Assembly: GCF_028128765.1 (NCBI RefSeq)
Contig: NZ_LBJG01000027.1
Location: 248,001 to 312,000 of the forward strand
Origin: Bradyrhizobium sp. CCBAU 51627
Lineage (GTDB): Bacteria > Pseudomonadota > Alphaproteobacteria > Rhizobiales > Xanthobacteraceae
Direction of reading: 5' to 3'
Length of the DNA stretch: 64,000 nt
In this document: positions 52,026 through 60,825 of the stretch, piece after piece
Layout of the letters: each line of letters starts with the position of its first letter
Position numbering within the stretch: the first letter of the stretch is position 1
Made by a program: the position numbers and the translations under genes
The notes under the pieces: generated by a model
Databases searched by the model: none
Told to the model about the DNA's origin: nothing
What the model saw: only the letters and a program-made list of their open reading frames with translations

Positions 52026-52643
52026 CTAGCCTGACGCAGAGGGATGCAGCACCGGCCGGTAGCCGGCGCTCAGTGCGCGCAGTGTCGATGGCGGTGTCAG
52101 CAGCATTGGCTCGGTGAGTTCGTGTGTGTCGAACACATAGCCGGCCGCCGACCACAAGAGCGCCCTACCCTGCACCACCACAAAACTCTGTTCGGCTTGC
52201 TGCACCATGGCGCCATCGGGCAGTTCGGCGAGCGGCACTGGCAAGGCGTGCAGGCGTTTCCTACCCCGATCCAGCCGCTCACGATGAAGTGCGGCATCCA
52301 TCGCCTTGGCGCTGATTCCGGTCACGTCGTTCCCCCTCTCCCATGCAGCCCGAAACAGCTTGGCATCGTCGCGGCGGCAGAAGAAGCAAGGGCGGTGACC
52401 TGCAGCAAAGGCGGTGGCCTCATCCAGGAAGAACAGCTCTGTCCAGCTCCGCCGCGCCATCACGGGCCTGCGCCAGCCGCGGAATTCACAGAGGCAGGTG
52501 ATCCAGGCCGGCGTCGACCAGCGCTTGTTGAGCAAGGTCTTCGTCGCGGGATCGTGGATGATGCCGCGATTGCCGGTGAACAGGCCGCGGTGCGGTGTGG
52601 CGATGATCTCGCCTGTCGGCGTGACGCGGTTTTGCAGGGGCAT
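52026..52643 (-). CDS. conserved protein of unknown function with CFFCRR motif
   Basis: A 205-aa protein with a Cys-x2-Cys motif (PCFFCRRDDAKLF), a further HDPATKTLLNKRWSTPAWITC segment near residue 40 and no membrane span. I recognise no characterised family. It starts MPLQNRVTPTGEII. It converges with the metE-like gene; their stops are 1 base apart, so transcription of one can interfere with the other. Confidence 0.75.
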   Translation of the reverse strand: MPLQNRVTPTGEIIATPHRGLFTGNRGIIHDPATKTLLNKRWSTPAWITCLCEFRGWRRPVMARRSWTELFFLDEATAFAAGHRPCFFCRRDDAKLFRAAWERGNDVTGISAKAMDAALHRERLDRGRKRLHALPVPLAELPDGAMVQQAEQSFVVVQGRALLWSAAGYVFDTHELTEPMLLTPPSTLRALSAGYRPVLHPSASG

Positions 52644-52657
52644 AGCCGCCTCCGCGC

Positions 52658-52685
52658 GTCATTGCGAGTTTAGCACCGGCCTAAG
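52658..52685. repeat. half copy of the GTCATTGCGAG repeat
   Basis: GTCATTGCGAGTTTAGCACC and GGCCTAAG match the left arm of the copy at 42991 (same GTTTAGCACCGGC variant) but the right arm is lost. It lies just after the gpt stop and just before the divergent gene's start region. Confidence 0.65.
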
Positions 52686-52692
52686 GCCCTGA

Positions 52693-53220
52693 TCACGCTG
52701 CGCCGTCGCGCAGCGGCGGGTGGTACGACAACGCGGTGTCCCAGGGGAAGAAGATCCAGGTGTCCTGCGACACTTCCGTGATGAAGGTGTCGACCAAGGG
52801 ACGGCCCTTCGGCTTGGCGTAGACGGTGGCGAAATGCGCATCGGGCAGCATCTCGCGCACCAGCTTGCCGGTCTTGCCGGTGTCGACGAGGTCGTCGACG
52901 ATCAACAGGCCTTTGCCGGTGCCGCCACCAAGCTTCATCGCGGCTTCTGAAATACCCTTGAGGACCTGGAGTTCGCCCTGCTTGTCGTGGTCGTAGCTGG
53001 CGATGCAGACCGTATCGATGATGCGAACCCCGAGCTCACGCGCCACAATTGCCGCCGGCACCAGGCCGCCGCGGGTGATCGCGATCACTGCATGGAACGG
53101 ACCGACCTCGTTGAGCCGCCAGGTCAGCGCCCGGCAATCCCGGTGGAACTGGTCCCACGACACCGGAAAGGGCCGACCTGCCCGTTCCTCTGCGCTCAAT
53201 TGCGGTGTTTCACCAGCCAT
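52693..53220 (-). CDS. gpt: xanthine phosphoribosyltransferase
   Basis: A 175-aa PRTase. The PRPP-binding loop LLIVDDLVDTGKT is at ~residue 105 and AITRGGLVPAAIVAREL is the base-side/PPi region. With SWDQFHRDCRALTWRL near the N-terminus it matches Gpt, which salvages xanthine and guanine into nucleotides. The gene is followed on the same strand by no close partner and is 36 bases downstream of the cinA-like gene. Confidence 0.92.
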   Translation of the reverse strand: MAGETPQLSAEERAGRPFPVSWDQFHRDCRALTWRLNEVGPFHAVIAITRGGLVPAAIVARELGVRIIDTVCIASYDHDKQGELQVLKGISEAAMKLGGGTGKGLLIVDDLVDTGKTGKLVREMLPDAHFATVYAKPKGRPLVDTFITEVSQDTWIFFPWDTALSYHPPLRDGAA

Positions 53221-53256
53221 TGTCGTCTCCTGCTTCGTTTGCCGGCAGCTAGGTTG

Positions 53257-53994
53257 CTAGCGGGTGACGTTCAATCCCGCCAGCATTTCCTTCACCGCCG
53301 CCATTGCAGCGGCGAGCTTGTCCGGATCGCGCGAGCGCACCACGAGGTTCGTGTTTGGCTTTTGCTCCTCATCCATGAAGGGATAGCTGCCGATGATGGT
53401 GTCGGGATGGGCGGCCGCGATCGCCCGCAACGGACTGCCGATGTCGCCTTCCCGCGCATTGGCACGGACCGATTCGGAGAGCATGCGCACGCCCGATTTC
53501 AGCTTGGGCGAGACAATGTCCATCATCGCCTGCATGATCGAGGGCACGCCGGCCATGACGATGACATTGCCGATCTTGAAGCCGGGCGCGAGGATGGTCG
53601 CGCTCTGGATCAGTTCGGCGCCGTCGGGGATTCGCGCCATGCGCAGGCGGGCCTCGTTGAGGTCCTGCCCGCTCCAGCGCTCCCTGAAACGGGCGACCAC
53701 CTCGGGATGATGGTCGATGCCGACCCCGAAGGCCCTGGCGACGCTGTCCGCGGTGATGTCGTCGTGGGTCGGCCCGATGCCACCAGTGGTGAAGACATAG
53801 GTGTAGCGTTGCCGCAGTGCATTCAACGCGGCGATGATGTCGTCCTCGTCATCGGAGACGACCCGGACCTCCTTCAGGTCGATGCCGATATTGGTCAAAT
53901 ATTCGGCGATGAAGCCGATATTCTTGTCCTTGGTCCGGCCGGACAGGATTTCATCCCCGATGACCAGAATGCCCGCCGTGACGATCTCGCTCAT
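53257..53994 (-). CDS. CinA-like molybdopterin-binding domain protein
   Basis: A 245-aa protein with a single MoCF-biosynthesis domain: ILVIGDEILSGRTKDKN and FTTGGIGPTHDDITADSVAR, plus VIVMAGVPSIMQAM. It is the short, N-terminal part of CinA without the nicotinamide-nucleotide amidase domain. Such short forms are common in alphaproteobacteria. The exact role is unsettled; family members are ADP-ribose or NMN-related pyrophosphatases. Confidence 0.9.
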   Translation of the reverse strand: MSEIVTAGILVIGDEILSGRTKDKNIGFIAEYLTNIGIDLKEVRVVSDDEDDIIAALNALRQRYTYVFTTGGIGPTHDDITADSVARAFGVGIDHHPEVVARFRERWSGQDLNEARLRMARIPDGAELIQSATILAPGFKIGNVIVMAGVPSIMQAMMDIVSPKLKSGVRMLSESVRANAREGDIGSPLRAIAAAHPDTIIGSYPFMDEEQKPNTNLVVRSRDPDKLAAAMAAVKEMLAGLNVTR

Positions 53995-54145
53995 GCACTA
54001 AGTCCCTCACCTCAGGTCCCGACTTTGCCGAGGTAACGCGTTGAAGTCACGCGGTTTTGCTGCCGAAATAAGCAGTCCTCAGCCATTTTTTCAGGCACCG
54101 TCCTGACCATTGCAGGCAAAAGCCCTGTCTCCATGCTTATAGCGC

Positions 54146-54161
54146 TGGCCCGGCCCTTGCT
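54146..54161 (+). promoter_or_regulatory. sigma-54-like promoter upstream of the Anbu cluster
   Basis: TGGCCCG-GCCC-TTGCT matches the RpoN consensus except for C in place of A at one position; GG (54147-54148) and GC (54159-54160) have the same spacing as the two other elements in this window. It supports the downstream ATG at 54272 over the ATG at 54176, which would lie only ~4 bases after the expected start of transcription. Confidence 0.55.
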
Positions 54162-54271
54162 ACCTCCTCGGAGTCATGCACTCTTGCCGCATGGCCAGGA
54201 CGTTGCGGCCTCCACCAGGGCTTGGCGACCTGTTCAATGGCGCAACGCCTTGCGGAGAACAGTCGGGATCT

Positions 54272-55690
54272 ATGGCAGTCGCGTTTGATGAAATGAATAT
54301 TCCGGGCGGGGACCTTCGCCCCGCCTATCAGGAGCTGGCACGCTGGCTCAAGGAGACGCCTCCCGAGGCGCTCGAATATCGCCGCCAGGAGGCCGAGCTC
54401 CTGTTCCGTCGCATCGGAATTACCTTCGCGGTCTATGGAGACTCCGAATCCACCGAGCGCCTGATCCCGTTCGACGTGATCCCGCGGATCATGTCGGGCA
54501 AGGAATGGGCGCGGCTGGAAAACGGGCTGAAGCAGCGCGTCAGGGCGCTGAACATGTTCCTGCGCGACATCTATCACGGCCGCGAGATCCTCCGCGCCGA
54601 GATCGTGCCCGACGATCTGATCTTCCAGAACCCGGTGTTCCGGCCCGAGATGAACGGTCAGCAGGTGCCGCACGACGTCTATGTGCACATCGCCGGCATC
54701 GACATCGTCCGGGTCGACGCCGAGGACTTCATCGTGCTGGAGGACAATGCGCGCACGCCCTCGGGCGTATCCTACATGCTGGAAAACCGCGAGATCATGA
54801 TGCGGCTGTTTCCGGACCTGTTCGCGCGCCACAGGGTTGCACCGGTCGAGCGCTATCCGGACGAGCTGCTCGCCGCGCTCCGCTCTGTGGCGCCACACGG
54901 CGCGTCGGGCGAGCCGACGGTCGCCCTACTCACGCCCGGAGTCTACAACTCTGCCTATTACGAGCACTCCTTCCTCGCCGACAAGCTCGGCGTCGAGCTG
55001 GTCGAGGGCCGCGACCTCATCGTCAAGAACAACGAAGTGTTCATGCGCACGACCGAGGGGCTGAAACGGGTCGACGTGATCTATCGCCGCGTCGATGACG
55101 ATTTCATCGACCCCCTCACCTTCCGCCCGGACTCCGTGCTCGGTGTGCCCGGGCTGATGTCGGCCTATGCGGCCGGCAACATCACGCTCGCCAACGCGGT
55201 CGGGACCGGCATCGCCGACGACAAGGCGATCTACTCCTACATGCCCGATATCGTGAAATTCTATCTGGGCGAGGAGCCGATCCTGAAGAACGTGCCGACC
55301 TGGCGCTGCCGCGAGTCAAAGGATCTCGCCTACGTGCTGGACAATTTGAGCGAGCTCGTCGTCAAGGAAGTGCACGGCTCCGGCGGCTACGGCATGCTGA
55401 TCGGCCCTGCCGCAACGAAGGCGACGATCGAGGCGTTCCGCGAAAAGCTCAAGCGCGAGCCGGAAGGTTTCATCGCGCAGCCGACGCTGGCGCTCTCGAC
55501 CTGCCCGACCTGCACGGCCAGTGGTCTCGCGCCGCGCCATGTCGACCTGCGGCCCTTCGTGCTCACCGGCAGCAAGAGCACCACGATCGTGCCGGGCGGG
55601 CTCACCCGCGTCGCGCTGAAGGAAGGCTCCCTGGTGGTCAATTCGAGCCAGGGCGGCGGCACCAAAGACACCTGGATTCTGGACGAGTAG
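54272..55690 (+). CDS. circularly permuted ATP-grasp protein of the Anbu cluster
   Basis: A 472-aa protein of the circularly permuted ATP-grasp type 2 group (older DUF404/DUF407). Segments include VHIAGIDIVRVDAEDFIVLE, EDNARTPSGVSYMLENRE, VYRRVDDDFIDPL-like IYRRVDDDFIDPL, and the ATP-binding VVKEVHGSGGYGMLIGP. Such enzymes are predicted to form peptide or amide bonds with ATP. With the alpha-E, transglutaminase and Anbu genes it makes a conserved four-gene set. The start at 54272 is chosen from the promoter position. Confidence 0.9.
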   Translation: MAVAFDEMNIPGGDLRPAYQELARWLKETPPEALEYRRQEAELLFRRIGITFAVYGDSESTERLIPFDVIPRIMSGKEWARLENGLKQRVRALNMFLRDIYHGREILRAEIVPDDLIFQNPVFRPEMNGQQVPHDVYVHIAGIDIVRVDAEDFIVLEDNARTPSGVSYMLENREIMMRLFPDLFARHRVAPVERYPDELLAALRSVAPHGASGEPTVALLTPGVYNSAYYEHSFLADKLGVELVEGRDLIVKNNEVFMRTTEGLKRVDVIYRRVDDDFIDPLTFRPDSVLGVPGLMSAYAAGNITLANAVGTGIADDKAIYSYMPDIVKFYLGEEPILKNVPTWRCRESKDLAYVLDNLSELVVKEVHGSGGYGMLIGPAATKATIEAFREKLKREPEGFIAQPTLALSTCPTCTASGLAPRHVDLRPFVLTGSKSTTIVPGGLTRVALKEGSLVVNSSQGGGTKDTWILDE

Positions 55691-55694
55691 TGAG

Positions 55695-56639
55695 ATGCTG
55701 TCGCGTACCGCCGAAAACCTCTACTGGCTCGCCCGCTACGTCGAACGGGCCGAATATCTCGCACGCACCATCGATGCGACCTTGCGCGTCACCGCGCTTC
55801 CAGCCGCCTATATCGGCAAGACCAACGAATGGGACTCGGCGCTGCTCACCGCCGGCGTCGCGGAGAGCTTCTATCGGACCCACGAGGAAGCCAACGAGCA
55901 CAACGTCGTCGACTATCTCTCGTTCTCGGCCGACAACCCGTCCTCCATCAGGAACTGCATCGAGGCGGCGCGGCTGAACTCGCGTTCGGTGCGCACGGCG
56001 CTGACCAGCGAGATGTGGGACACCATCAACTCGGCCTGGATCGAGCTCCAGGCGGTCTGGAGCAAGGGCACCTCGACCCGCGAGGACCTCGCAAAATTCC
56101 TGCGCTTCGTGCAGGAGACCTCGCTGCGCTTCGACGGCTCGGCCTACCGGACCATGCTGCGCAACGACGCCTACTGGTTCTCACGCCTCGGCCTGCACCT
56201 GGAGCGCGCCGACAACACCGCCCGCATTCTCGACGTGAAGTATCACGTGCTGCTGCCGGAGGAGGAACACGTCGGCGGTCCGCTCGACTTCTATCAGTGG
56301 AGCTCGATCCTGCGCTCGGTTTCGGCGCTGACGGCCTATCACTGGGTCTACCGCGAGACGCTGAAGCCGTGGCTGGTCGCGGACCTCCTGATCCTCAACG
56401 GCACGCTGCCGCGCTCGCTGGCGAGCTGCTACGACAATCTCGTGCGCAATCTCGATCAGATCGGCGTCGCCTATGGCCGCCAGGGTCCGGCCCAGCGCCA
56501 TGCCCGCGGCATCCGCAACCGGCTGGAACACAGCAACATGAACGACATTTTCCAGCGTGGCGTGCATGAATTCATTCAGGAATTCATCGCTGACAATTCC
56601 AGGCTGGGCGAAATCATCACGAAGCAGTATTTGATCTGA
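55695..56639 (+). CDS. alpha-E domain protein
   Basis: A 314-aa, nearly all-helical protein starting MLSRTAENLYWLARYVERAE, the signature of the alpha-E (DUF403) family. Further conserved parts: RFVQETSLRFDGSAYRTMLRN, WFSRLGLHLERADNTARILD and TAYHWVYRETLKPWLV. Function is unknown; it always travels with permuted ATP-grasp and transglutaminase genes and is thought to work with them. Its ATG lies 4 bases after the ATP-grasp stop. Confidence 0.93.
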   Translation: MLSRTAENLYWLARYVERAEYLARTIDATLRVTALPAAYIGKTNEWDSALLTAGVAESFYRTHEEANEHNVVDYLSFSADNPSSIRNCIEAARLNSRSVRTALTSEMWDTINSAWIELQAVWSKGTSTREDLAKFLRFVQETSLRFDGSAYRTMLRNDAYWFSRLGLHLERADNTARILDVKYHVLLPEEEHVGGPLDFYQWSSILRSVSALTAYHWVYRETLKPWLVADLLILNGTLPRSLASCYDNLVRNLDQIGVAYGRQGPAQRHARGIRNRLEHSNMNDIFQRGVHEFIQEFIADNSRLGEIITKQYLI

Positions 56640-56667
56640 TGTCCCCCGACTGACGAAATGGGATACC

Positions 56668-56755
56668 GTCATGCCCGGGCTTGTCCCGGCCATCCACGTT
56701 CTTTCTTCGAGCCACGAGGAAGCACGTGGATGCCCGGGACAAGCCCGGGCATGAC
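56668..56755. repeat. GTCATGCCCGGGCTTGTCCCGG palindromic repeat
   Basis: Near-perfect long palindrome: GTCATGCCCGGGCTTGTCCC at the left and GGGACAAGCCCGGGCATGAC at the right, with inner CCACGT arms (ATCCACGTTC / GCACGTGGAT). It interrupts the Anbu cluster between the alpha-E and transglutaminase genes and would form a stable mRNA hairpin. Confidence 0.92.
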
Positions 56756-56808
56756 GATCTTCTTTTGCGGCGGCAGTCGGGTCTCACCACTAACGACACG
56801 GTCCACCT

Positions 56809-57657
56809 ATGCGCCTGCGAATCCTGCACACCACGACCTATCGCTACGAGCCGGCGGCGACGAGCGTGATCCAGATCCTGCGCATGACGCCGGGCAGCCA
56901 TGACGGGCAATATGTGGCGGAGTGGCAGATCGACGTCTCGACCGACACCAAGCTCGACATGCACGAAGATGCGTTCGGCAACGTCATCCATGTGCTGTCC
57001 TGCGGGCCCGTCAGCGACATCAAGATCACCGCCGAGGGGCTGATCGAGATTCACGACACCGGCGGGGTGCTGCGTGGCACTGACGAGCGTTTTCCGGCCG
57101 GCATGTTCCTGCGTCCTACCGACCTCACGACGGTCAATCCGGCGATGATGGCGGTCGCGCGCCAGCTGCGCAGCGAGGCCGAGAGCGACACGCTCGGTTT
57201 CCTGCACACGCTGATGTCGCAAATCAGCGATCACATGACCTTCGACGAGGATCCGACCAACAGCGGAACCTCGGCCGCGGAGGCCTTCACGCTCAAACGC
57301 GGCGTCTGCCAGGACTATGCGCATATCTTCATCGCCTGCGCCCGTAGCGGCGGCGTGCCGGCACGCTTCGTCTCCGGCCATTTCCTGCGCTCCGACGGCA
57401 CTGTGCATCAGGATGCCGGACACGCCTGGGCGGAAGCCTACGTGCCCGATCTCGGCTGGGTCGGCTTCGATCCCGCCAACAGCATCTGCACCACCGATGC
57501 CCATGTCCGCGTCGCGATCGGGCTCGATTATCTCGGCGCAGCTCCCGTGCGCGGCACCCGCTATGGCGGCGGCGCGGAGACGCTGACGGTCGCGGTCAAG
57601 GTCGAGCAGGCCAGCCGCGGCGGCCAGTCGCAATCGCAGTCGCAGCGGCAGGGCTAG
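56809..57657 (+). CDS. transglutaminase-like protein of the Anbu cluster
   Basis: A 282-aa protein with an N-terminal bacterial transglutaminase-associated domain (RILHTTTYRYEPAATSV) and a transglutaminase core. The triad is visible: Cys in KRGVCQDYAHIFIA, His in AGHAWAEAYV and Asp in GWVGFDPANS. The C-terminal tail is Gln/Ser-rich. These act as cysteine proteases or amidases. There is no signal peptide, so it is cytoplasmic, as expected for partners of Anbu. Confidence 0.93.
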   Translation: MRLRILHTTTYRYEPAATSVIQILRMTPGSHDGQYVAEWQIDVSTDTKLDMHEDAFGNVIHVLSCGPVSDIKITAEGLIEIHDTGGVLRGTDERFPAGMFLRPTDLTTVNPAMMAVARQLRSEAESDTLGFLHTLMSQISDHMTFDEDPTNSGTSAAEAFTLKRGVCQDYAHIFIACARSGGVPARFVSGHFLRSDGTVHQDAGHAWAEAYVPDLGWVGFDPANSICTTDAHVRVAIGLDYLGAAPVRGTRYGGGAETLTVAVKVEQASRGGQSQSQSQRQG

Positions 57658-57738
57658 CACGTCACCCCGACAATCGGGGGTTGGACCGGTCCCTGAAATT
57701 GGCTAGTACTTCCGCGCAAACGCGTTCGGGGACTGGAA

Positions 57739-58497
57739 ATGACCTATTGCTGCGGAATCCTGGTTCGGGACGGTCTGGTGATGATCGCCGACACCCGCAC
57801 CAATGCCGGTCTCGACAACGTCTCGACCTTTCGCAAGCTGCACATCTTCTCGAAACCCGGCGAGCGCATCATGGCGATCGCCAGCGCCGGCAATCTCGCG
57901 ATCAGCCAGTCGGTGCTGTCGACGCTGACCGAAGGCCTCGAAGACCCCAACACGGGCGAGATCGAGACGCTGATGAATGCGCCGACCATGTTCCAGGCCG
58001 CCCAGCGCATCGGCCGGGCCATCCGGGCCGTGCACGCCACGGAGGGGCCGGCGCTGAAATCCGAGGACGTGTCCTTCGACGTCTCCTTTCTGTTCGGCGG
58101 CCAGATCAAGGGCGCGCGCATGCGCCTGTTCATGGTCTACACCGCCGGCAATTTCATCGAGTGCACCACCGACACGCCCTACTTGCAGATCGGCGAGCAC
58201 AAATACGGCAAGCCGGTGCTCGATCGCGCCATGCATTACGACGTCGAGCTCTACGAGGCGCTGAAGACCGGCCTGATCTCGATGGACTCGACCATGCGCT
58301 CGAACCTCGGCGTGGGGCTGCCGATCGACGTGCTGGTGGTGCGCGCGGACGCCTGCGAAGCCGATCTCAATCACCGCATCGAGGCCGGCGAGCCCTATTT
58401 CCACGACCTGCGCTCGCGCTGGTCGGCGGCGTTGCGCGCCGCGCATCAGAACATCCCGCGGCCGCCCTACAAGAACGAAAAAGAACCCAAGACCTGA
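57739..58497 (+). CDS. proteasome-like peptidase Anbu
   Basis: A 252-aa Ntn hydrolase of the proteasome-beta type. After Met removal Thr2 becomes the nucleophile (MTYCCGILVRDGLVMIADTR); Asp18 in ADTRTNAG and Lys33 in FRKLH complete the catalytic core. The TRTNAGLDNVSTFRK stretch is the Anbu (ancestral beta subunit) signature, distinct from HslV. Anbu forms an open helical or ring oligomer with weak known peptidase activity. It is the last gene of the four-gene cluster. Confidence 0.93.
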   Translation: MTYCCGILVRDGLVMIADTRTNAGLDNVSTFRKLHIFSKPGERIMAIASAGNLAISQSVLSTLTEGLEDPNTGEIETLMNAPTMFQAAQRIGRAIRAVHATEGPALKSEDVSFDVSFLFGGQIKGARMRLFMVYTAGNFIECTTDTPYLQIGEHKYGKPVLDRAMHYDVELYEALKTGLISMDSTMRSNLGVGLPIDVLVVRADACEADLNHRIEAGEPYFHDLRSRWSAALRAAHQNIPRPPYKNEKEPKT

Positions 58498-58522
58498 CAA
58501 CTCGAAGAAAAGGCAGGAAACG

Positions 58523-59281
58523 ATGAGTGAAGCGAAAAAGATCGCATTGGTGACCGGCGCCGGCACCGGTGTCGGGCGCGCCGCCGCACTGGCGTTGATG
58601 AACACCGGCTTCACCGTGGTGCTCGCAGGCCGCCGCATGGAGATGCTCGAGGAGACCGCGAAACTCGGCCCGGCCGGCAAGAGCCTGTGCGTGACTGCCG
58701 ACATGACCAAGCCGGAGCAGATTGCCGCGCTGTTCGACAAGGTGAAGGCGACCTATGGCCGGCTCGACGTGCTCTTCAACAATGCCGGCATGGGCGCGCC
58801 TGCCGTGAATTTCGAGGACCTCAGCCTCGAGCAGTGGCAAGCGGTGGTGAACACCAACCTCACCGGCCCGTTCCTGTGCACCCAGCACGCCTTCCGCATC
58901 ATGAAGGACCAGACCCCGCGCGGCGGCCGCATCATCAACAACGGCTCGATCTCGGCGCATGCGCCGCGGCCGTTCTCGGCGGCCTATACCTCGACCAAGC
59001 ATGCCATCACGGGGCTGACCAAAGCCTCGAACCTCGACGGCCGCATGTACGACATCGCGGTCGGCCAGGTCGACATCGGCAATGCCGCGACGCCGATGAC
59101 CGATCGCATGGTCAATGGCCCCGGCGTGCTGCAGCCCGACGGCACCACCAAGCACGAGCCGCGCATGGATGCGAAGGCCGTCGGCGACGCGGTCGCCTAC
59201 ATGGCCGGCCTGCCGCTCGATGCCAACGTCCTGACCATGACGGTGATGGCGACCAAGATGCCGTTCGTCGGGCGCGGCTAA
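58523..59281 (+). CDS. SDR-family oxidoreductase
   Basis: A 252-aa short-chain dehydrogenase. The cofactor motif is TGAGTGVGRAAA near residue 10, the NNAGMGAPA motif is at ~residue 90 and the catalytic Ser-Tyr-Lys triad is in NNGSIS and YTSTKH. Specificity is unknown. AGGAAA six bases upstream sets the ATG. It follows Anbu by 25 bases and could be transcribed with it, though SDR genes are not a usual part of that cluster. Confidence 0.93.
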   Translation: MSEAKKIALVTGAGTGVGRAAALALMNTGFTVVLAGRRMEMLEETAKLGPAGKSLCVTADMTKPEQIAALFDKVKATYGRLDVLFNNAGMGAPAVNFEDLSLEQWQAVVNTNLTGPFLCTQHAFRIMKDQTPRGGRIINNGSISAHAPRPFSAAYTSTKHAITGLTKASNLDGRMYDIAVGQVDIGNAATPMTDRMVNGPGVLQPDGTTKHEPRMDAKAVGDAVAYMAGLPLDANVLTMTVMATKMPFVGRG

Positions 59282-59293
59282 GCCACTCTCTCG

Positions 59294-59421
59294 ATGCCCC
59301 GGACGCAGCGCGGCATGCAATGACGCGCTGCTGAGCCGGGGCCCATGCCTCCGCGTTTCCTGACGTTCTGGGTCCCGGCTCTGCGCCGCAACGCTGACGC
59401 GTTGCAGCTTGTCCGGGACAC
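59294..59421. repeat. CCCCGGACGCAGCGCGGC intergenic repeat
   Basis: GATGCCCCGGACGCAGCGCG at the left and GCAGCTTGTCCGGGACACG at the right, with inner GGTCCCGGCTCTGCGCCGCAACGCTGACGCG-type arms (split here for length). It separates the SDR gene from the convergent MFS gene. Confidence 0.65.
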
Positions 59422-59432
59422 GAGATCTTCCC

Positions 59433-60668
59433 CTACTCCAGCCTCTCCACCTGCCGCAGGCTGGGGAACAGCTTCATCCACAGCAGCGCCACCGCCACCG
59501 TGCAGACGCCGCCGAGCACGGCGGCCGGCATCGCACCGAGCAGCGCCGCTGTGAGCCCGCTCTCGAACTGGCCGAGCTGGTTCGAGGCATTGATGAAGAG
59601 GAAATTCACCGCGCCGACGCGGCCGCGCATCTCGTCCGGCGTCGCAAGCTGCACCAGCGAGAAGCGGATGACGACGCTGATTGTGTCGGCCGCACCGAGC
59701 ACGGCGAGCGAGAGCACCGACAGCCACATCCAGTGCGACACCGCGAACACGATCGTGGCGAGACCGAACACGATCACCGCCTGGAACATGCGCAGGCCCA
59801 CATGCCGCGTGATGGCATGGCGCGCCAGCACCATGGTCATCATCAATGCGCCGACCGCGGGGGCGGCGCGCAGCACGCCGAGCCCGACCGGGCCAGCCTG
59901 GAGAATGTCGCGGGCATAGATCGGCAGTAGCGCCGTGACACCGCCGAACAGCACCGCGAACAAATCGAGCGAGATGGTGCCGAGGATCGCCGGGCTCTGG
60001 CGAATGAAGCGGACGCCGGCGAAGATGTTGTCCGTACCGGTGTCCTTGGCGACCGCCTGCGGGCGCGGCTGGATGAAGCCGGTCAGGATCATCCCGAGAA
60101 TCCAGAACAGCAGCATCACGGCATAGGCGAGATGCGGCGCGATCGCATAGGCAAAGCCGCCGAGCGCCGGTCCCGTGATGGTCGCAACCTGTGCCGCGCC
60201 GCTGGACACGGCGGTCGCGCGCTGGAGCGAGCCCTGCGGCGCGATCAGCGGCAGCAACGCCGCAGTGGTCGGGCTTTCGAAGGCGCCGGCAATGCCGAGC
60301 ACGAAGGTCGCCATGAAGATCTGCACCTCGCCGACCGCGCCGAGCCAGGTGATCACGGCGAGGTAAAGCGCGGTCGCCGCTTCCACGAGCTGGCAGAGCT
60401 GCACCACGCGCTTGCGTTCGAAGCGATCGGCGGCGTGGCCGGCGACGAAGACGAGCAGCGCGGTGGGGGCGAATTGCACGAGGCCGACCATGCCGAGATC
60501 GAAGGCCGAGCCGGTCAGGTCGTAGATCTGCCAGCCGATCGCCACCGCCGCGATCTGGCTGGAAAAGCGCGACAGGCTGCGCGAAAGCAGGAAGAACAGG
60601 AAGGCGCGATGGCGAAGAAGCTCACCGGCGCTGACCGGTGGACTGACGGATGTCGGCTCTTCTGGCAT
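59433..60668 (-). CDS. MFS transporter, EntS-like exporter
   Basis: A 411-aa protein with 12 predicted spans. Signature parts include FLLSRSLSRFSSQIAAVAIGW in span 1, VFVAGHAADRFERKRVVQ (motif A) and ALLPLIAPQGSLQRATAVSS. The group includes enterobactin exporter EntS and macrolide efflux proteins; substrate unknown. The ATG at 60668 has GAGG just upstream; a GTG at 60683 is an alternative. Confidence 0.88.
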   Translation of the reverse strand: MPEEPTSVSPPVSAGELLRHRAFLFFLLSRSLSRFSSQIAAVAIGWQIYDLTGSAFDLGMVGLVQFAPTALLVFVAGHAADRFERKRVVQLCQLVEAATALYLAVITWLGAVGEVQIFMATFVLGIAGAFESPTTAALLPLIAPQGSLQRATAVSSGAAQVATITGPALGGFAYAIAPHLAYAVMLLFWILGMILTGFIQPRPQAVAKDTGTDNIFAGVRFIRQSPAILGTISLDLFAVLFGGVTALLPIYARDILQAGPVGLGVLRAAPAVGALMMTMVLARHAITRHVGLRMFQAVIVFGLATIVFAVSHWMWLSVLSLAVLGAADTISVVIRFSLVQLATPDEMRGRVGAVNFLFINASNQLGQFESGLTAALLGAMPAAVLGGVCTVAVALLWMKLFPSLRQVERLE

Positions 60669-60825
60669 CGCCTCTTCGGTCACGCTCGGCTGGTGCGTCC
60701 TGATCTCAAGGCGCCCCGCGTGGCTGACGCGCGCCGGCTTGTCAACAGAGCCAGGGGCGGCAGCATTCCCGGCATTGCGTTTGCAACGCGCGTGCGGCCA
60801 TAATCATTGGGGGATTGGGGACATC

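Noticed and set aside
54176..54271. Upstream ATG of the ATP-grasp gene (32 extra residues)
   Set aside because: It would lie almost on the predicted transcription start of the sigma-54-like promoter, and the extra residues (PPPGLGDLFNG) do not look like the family.
57703..58740. 345-codon minus-strand open frame over Anbu and the SDR gene
   Set aside because: Antisense shadow; Anbu and SDR motifs are on the plus strand.
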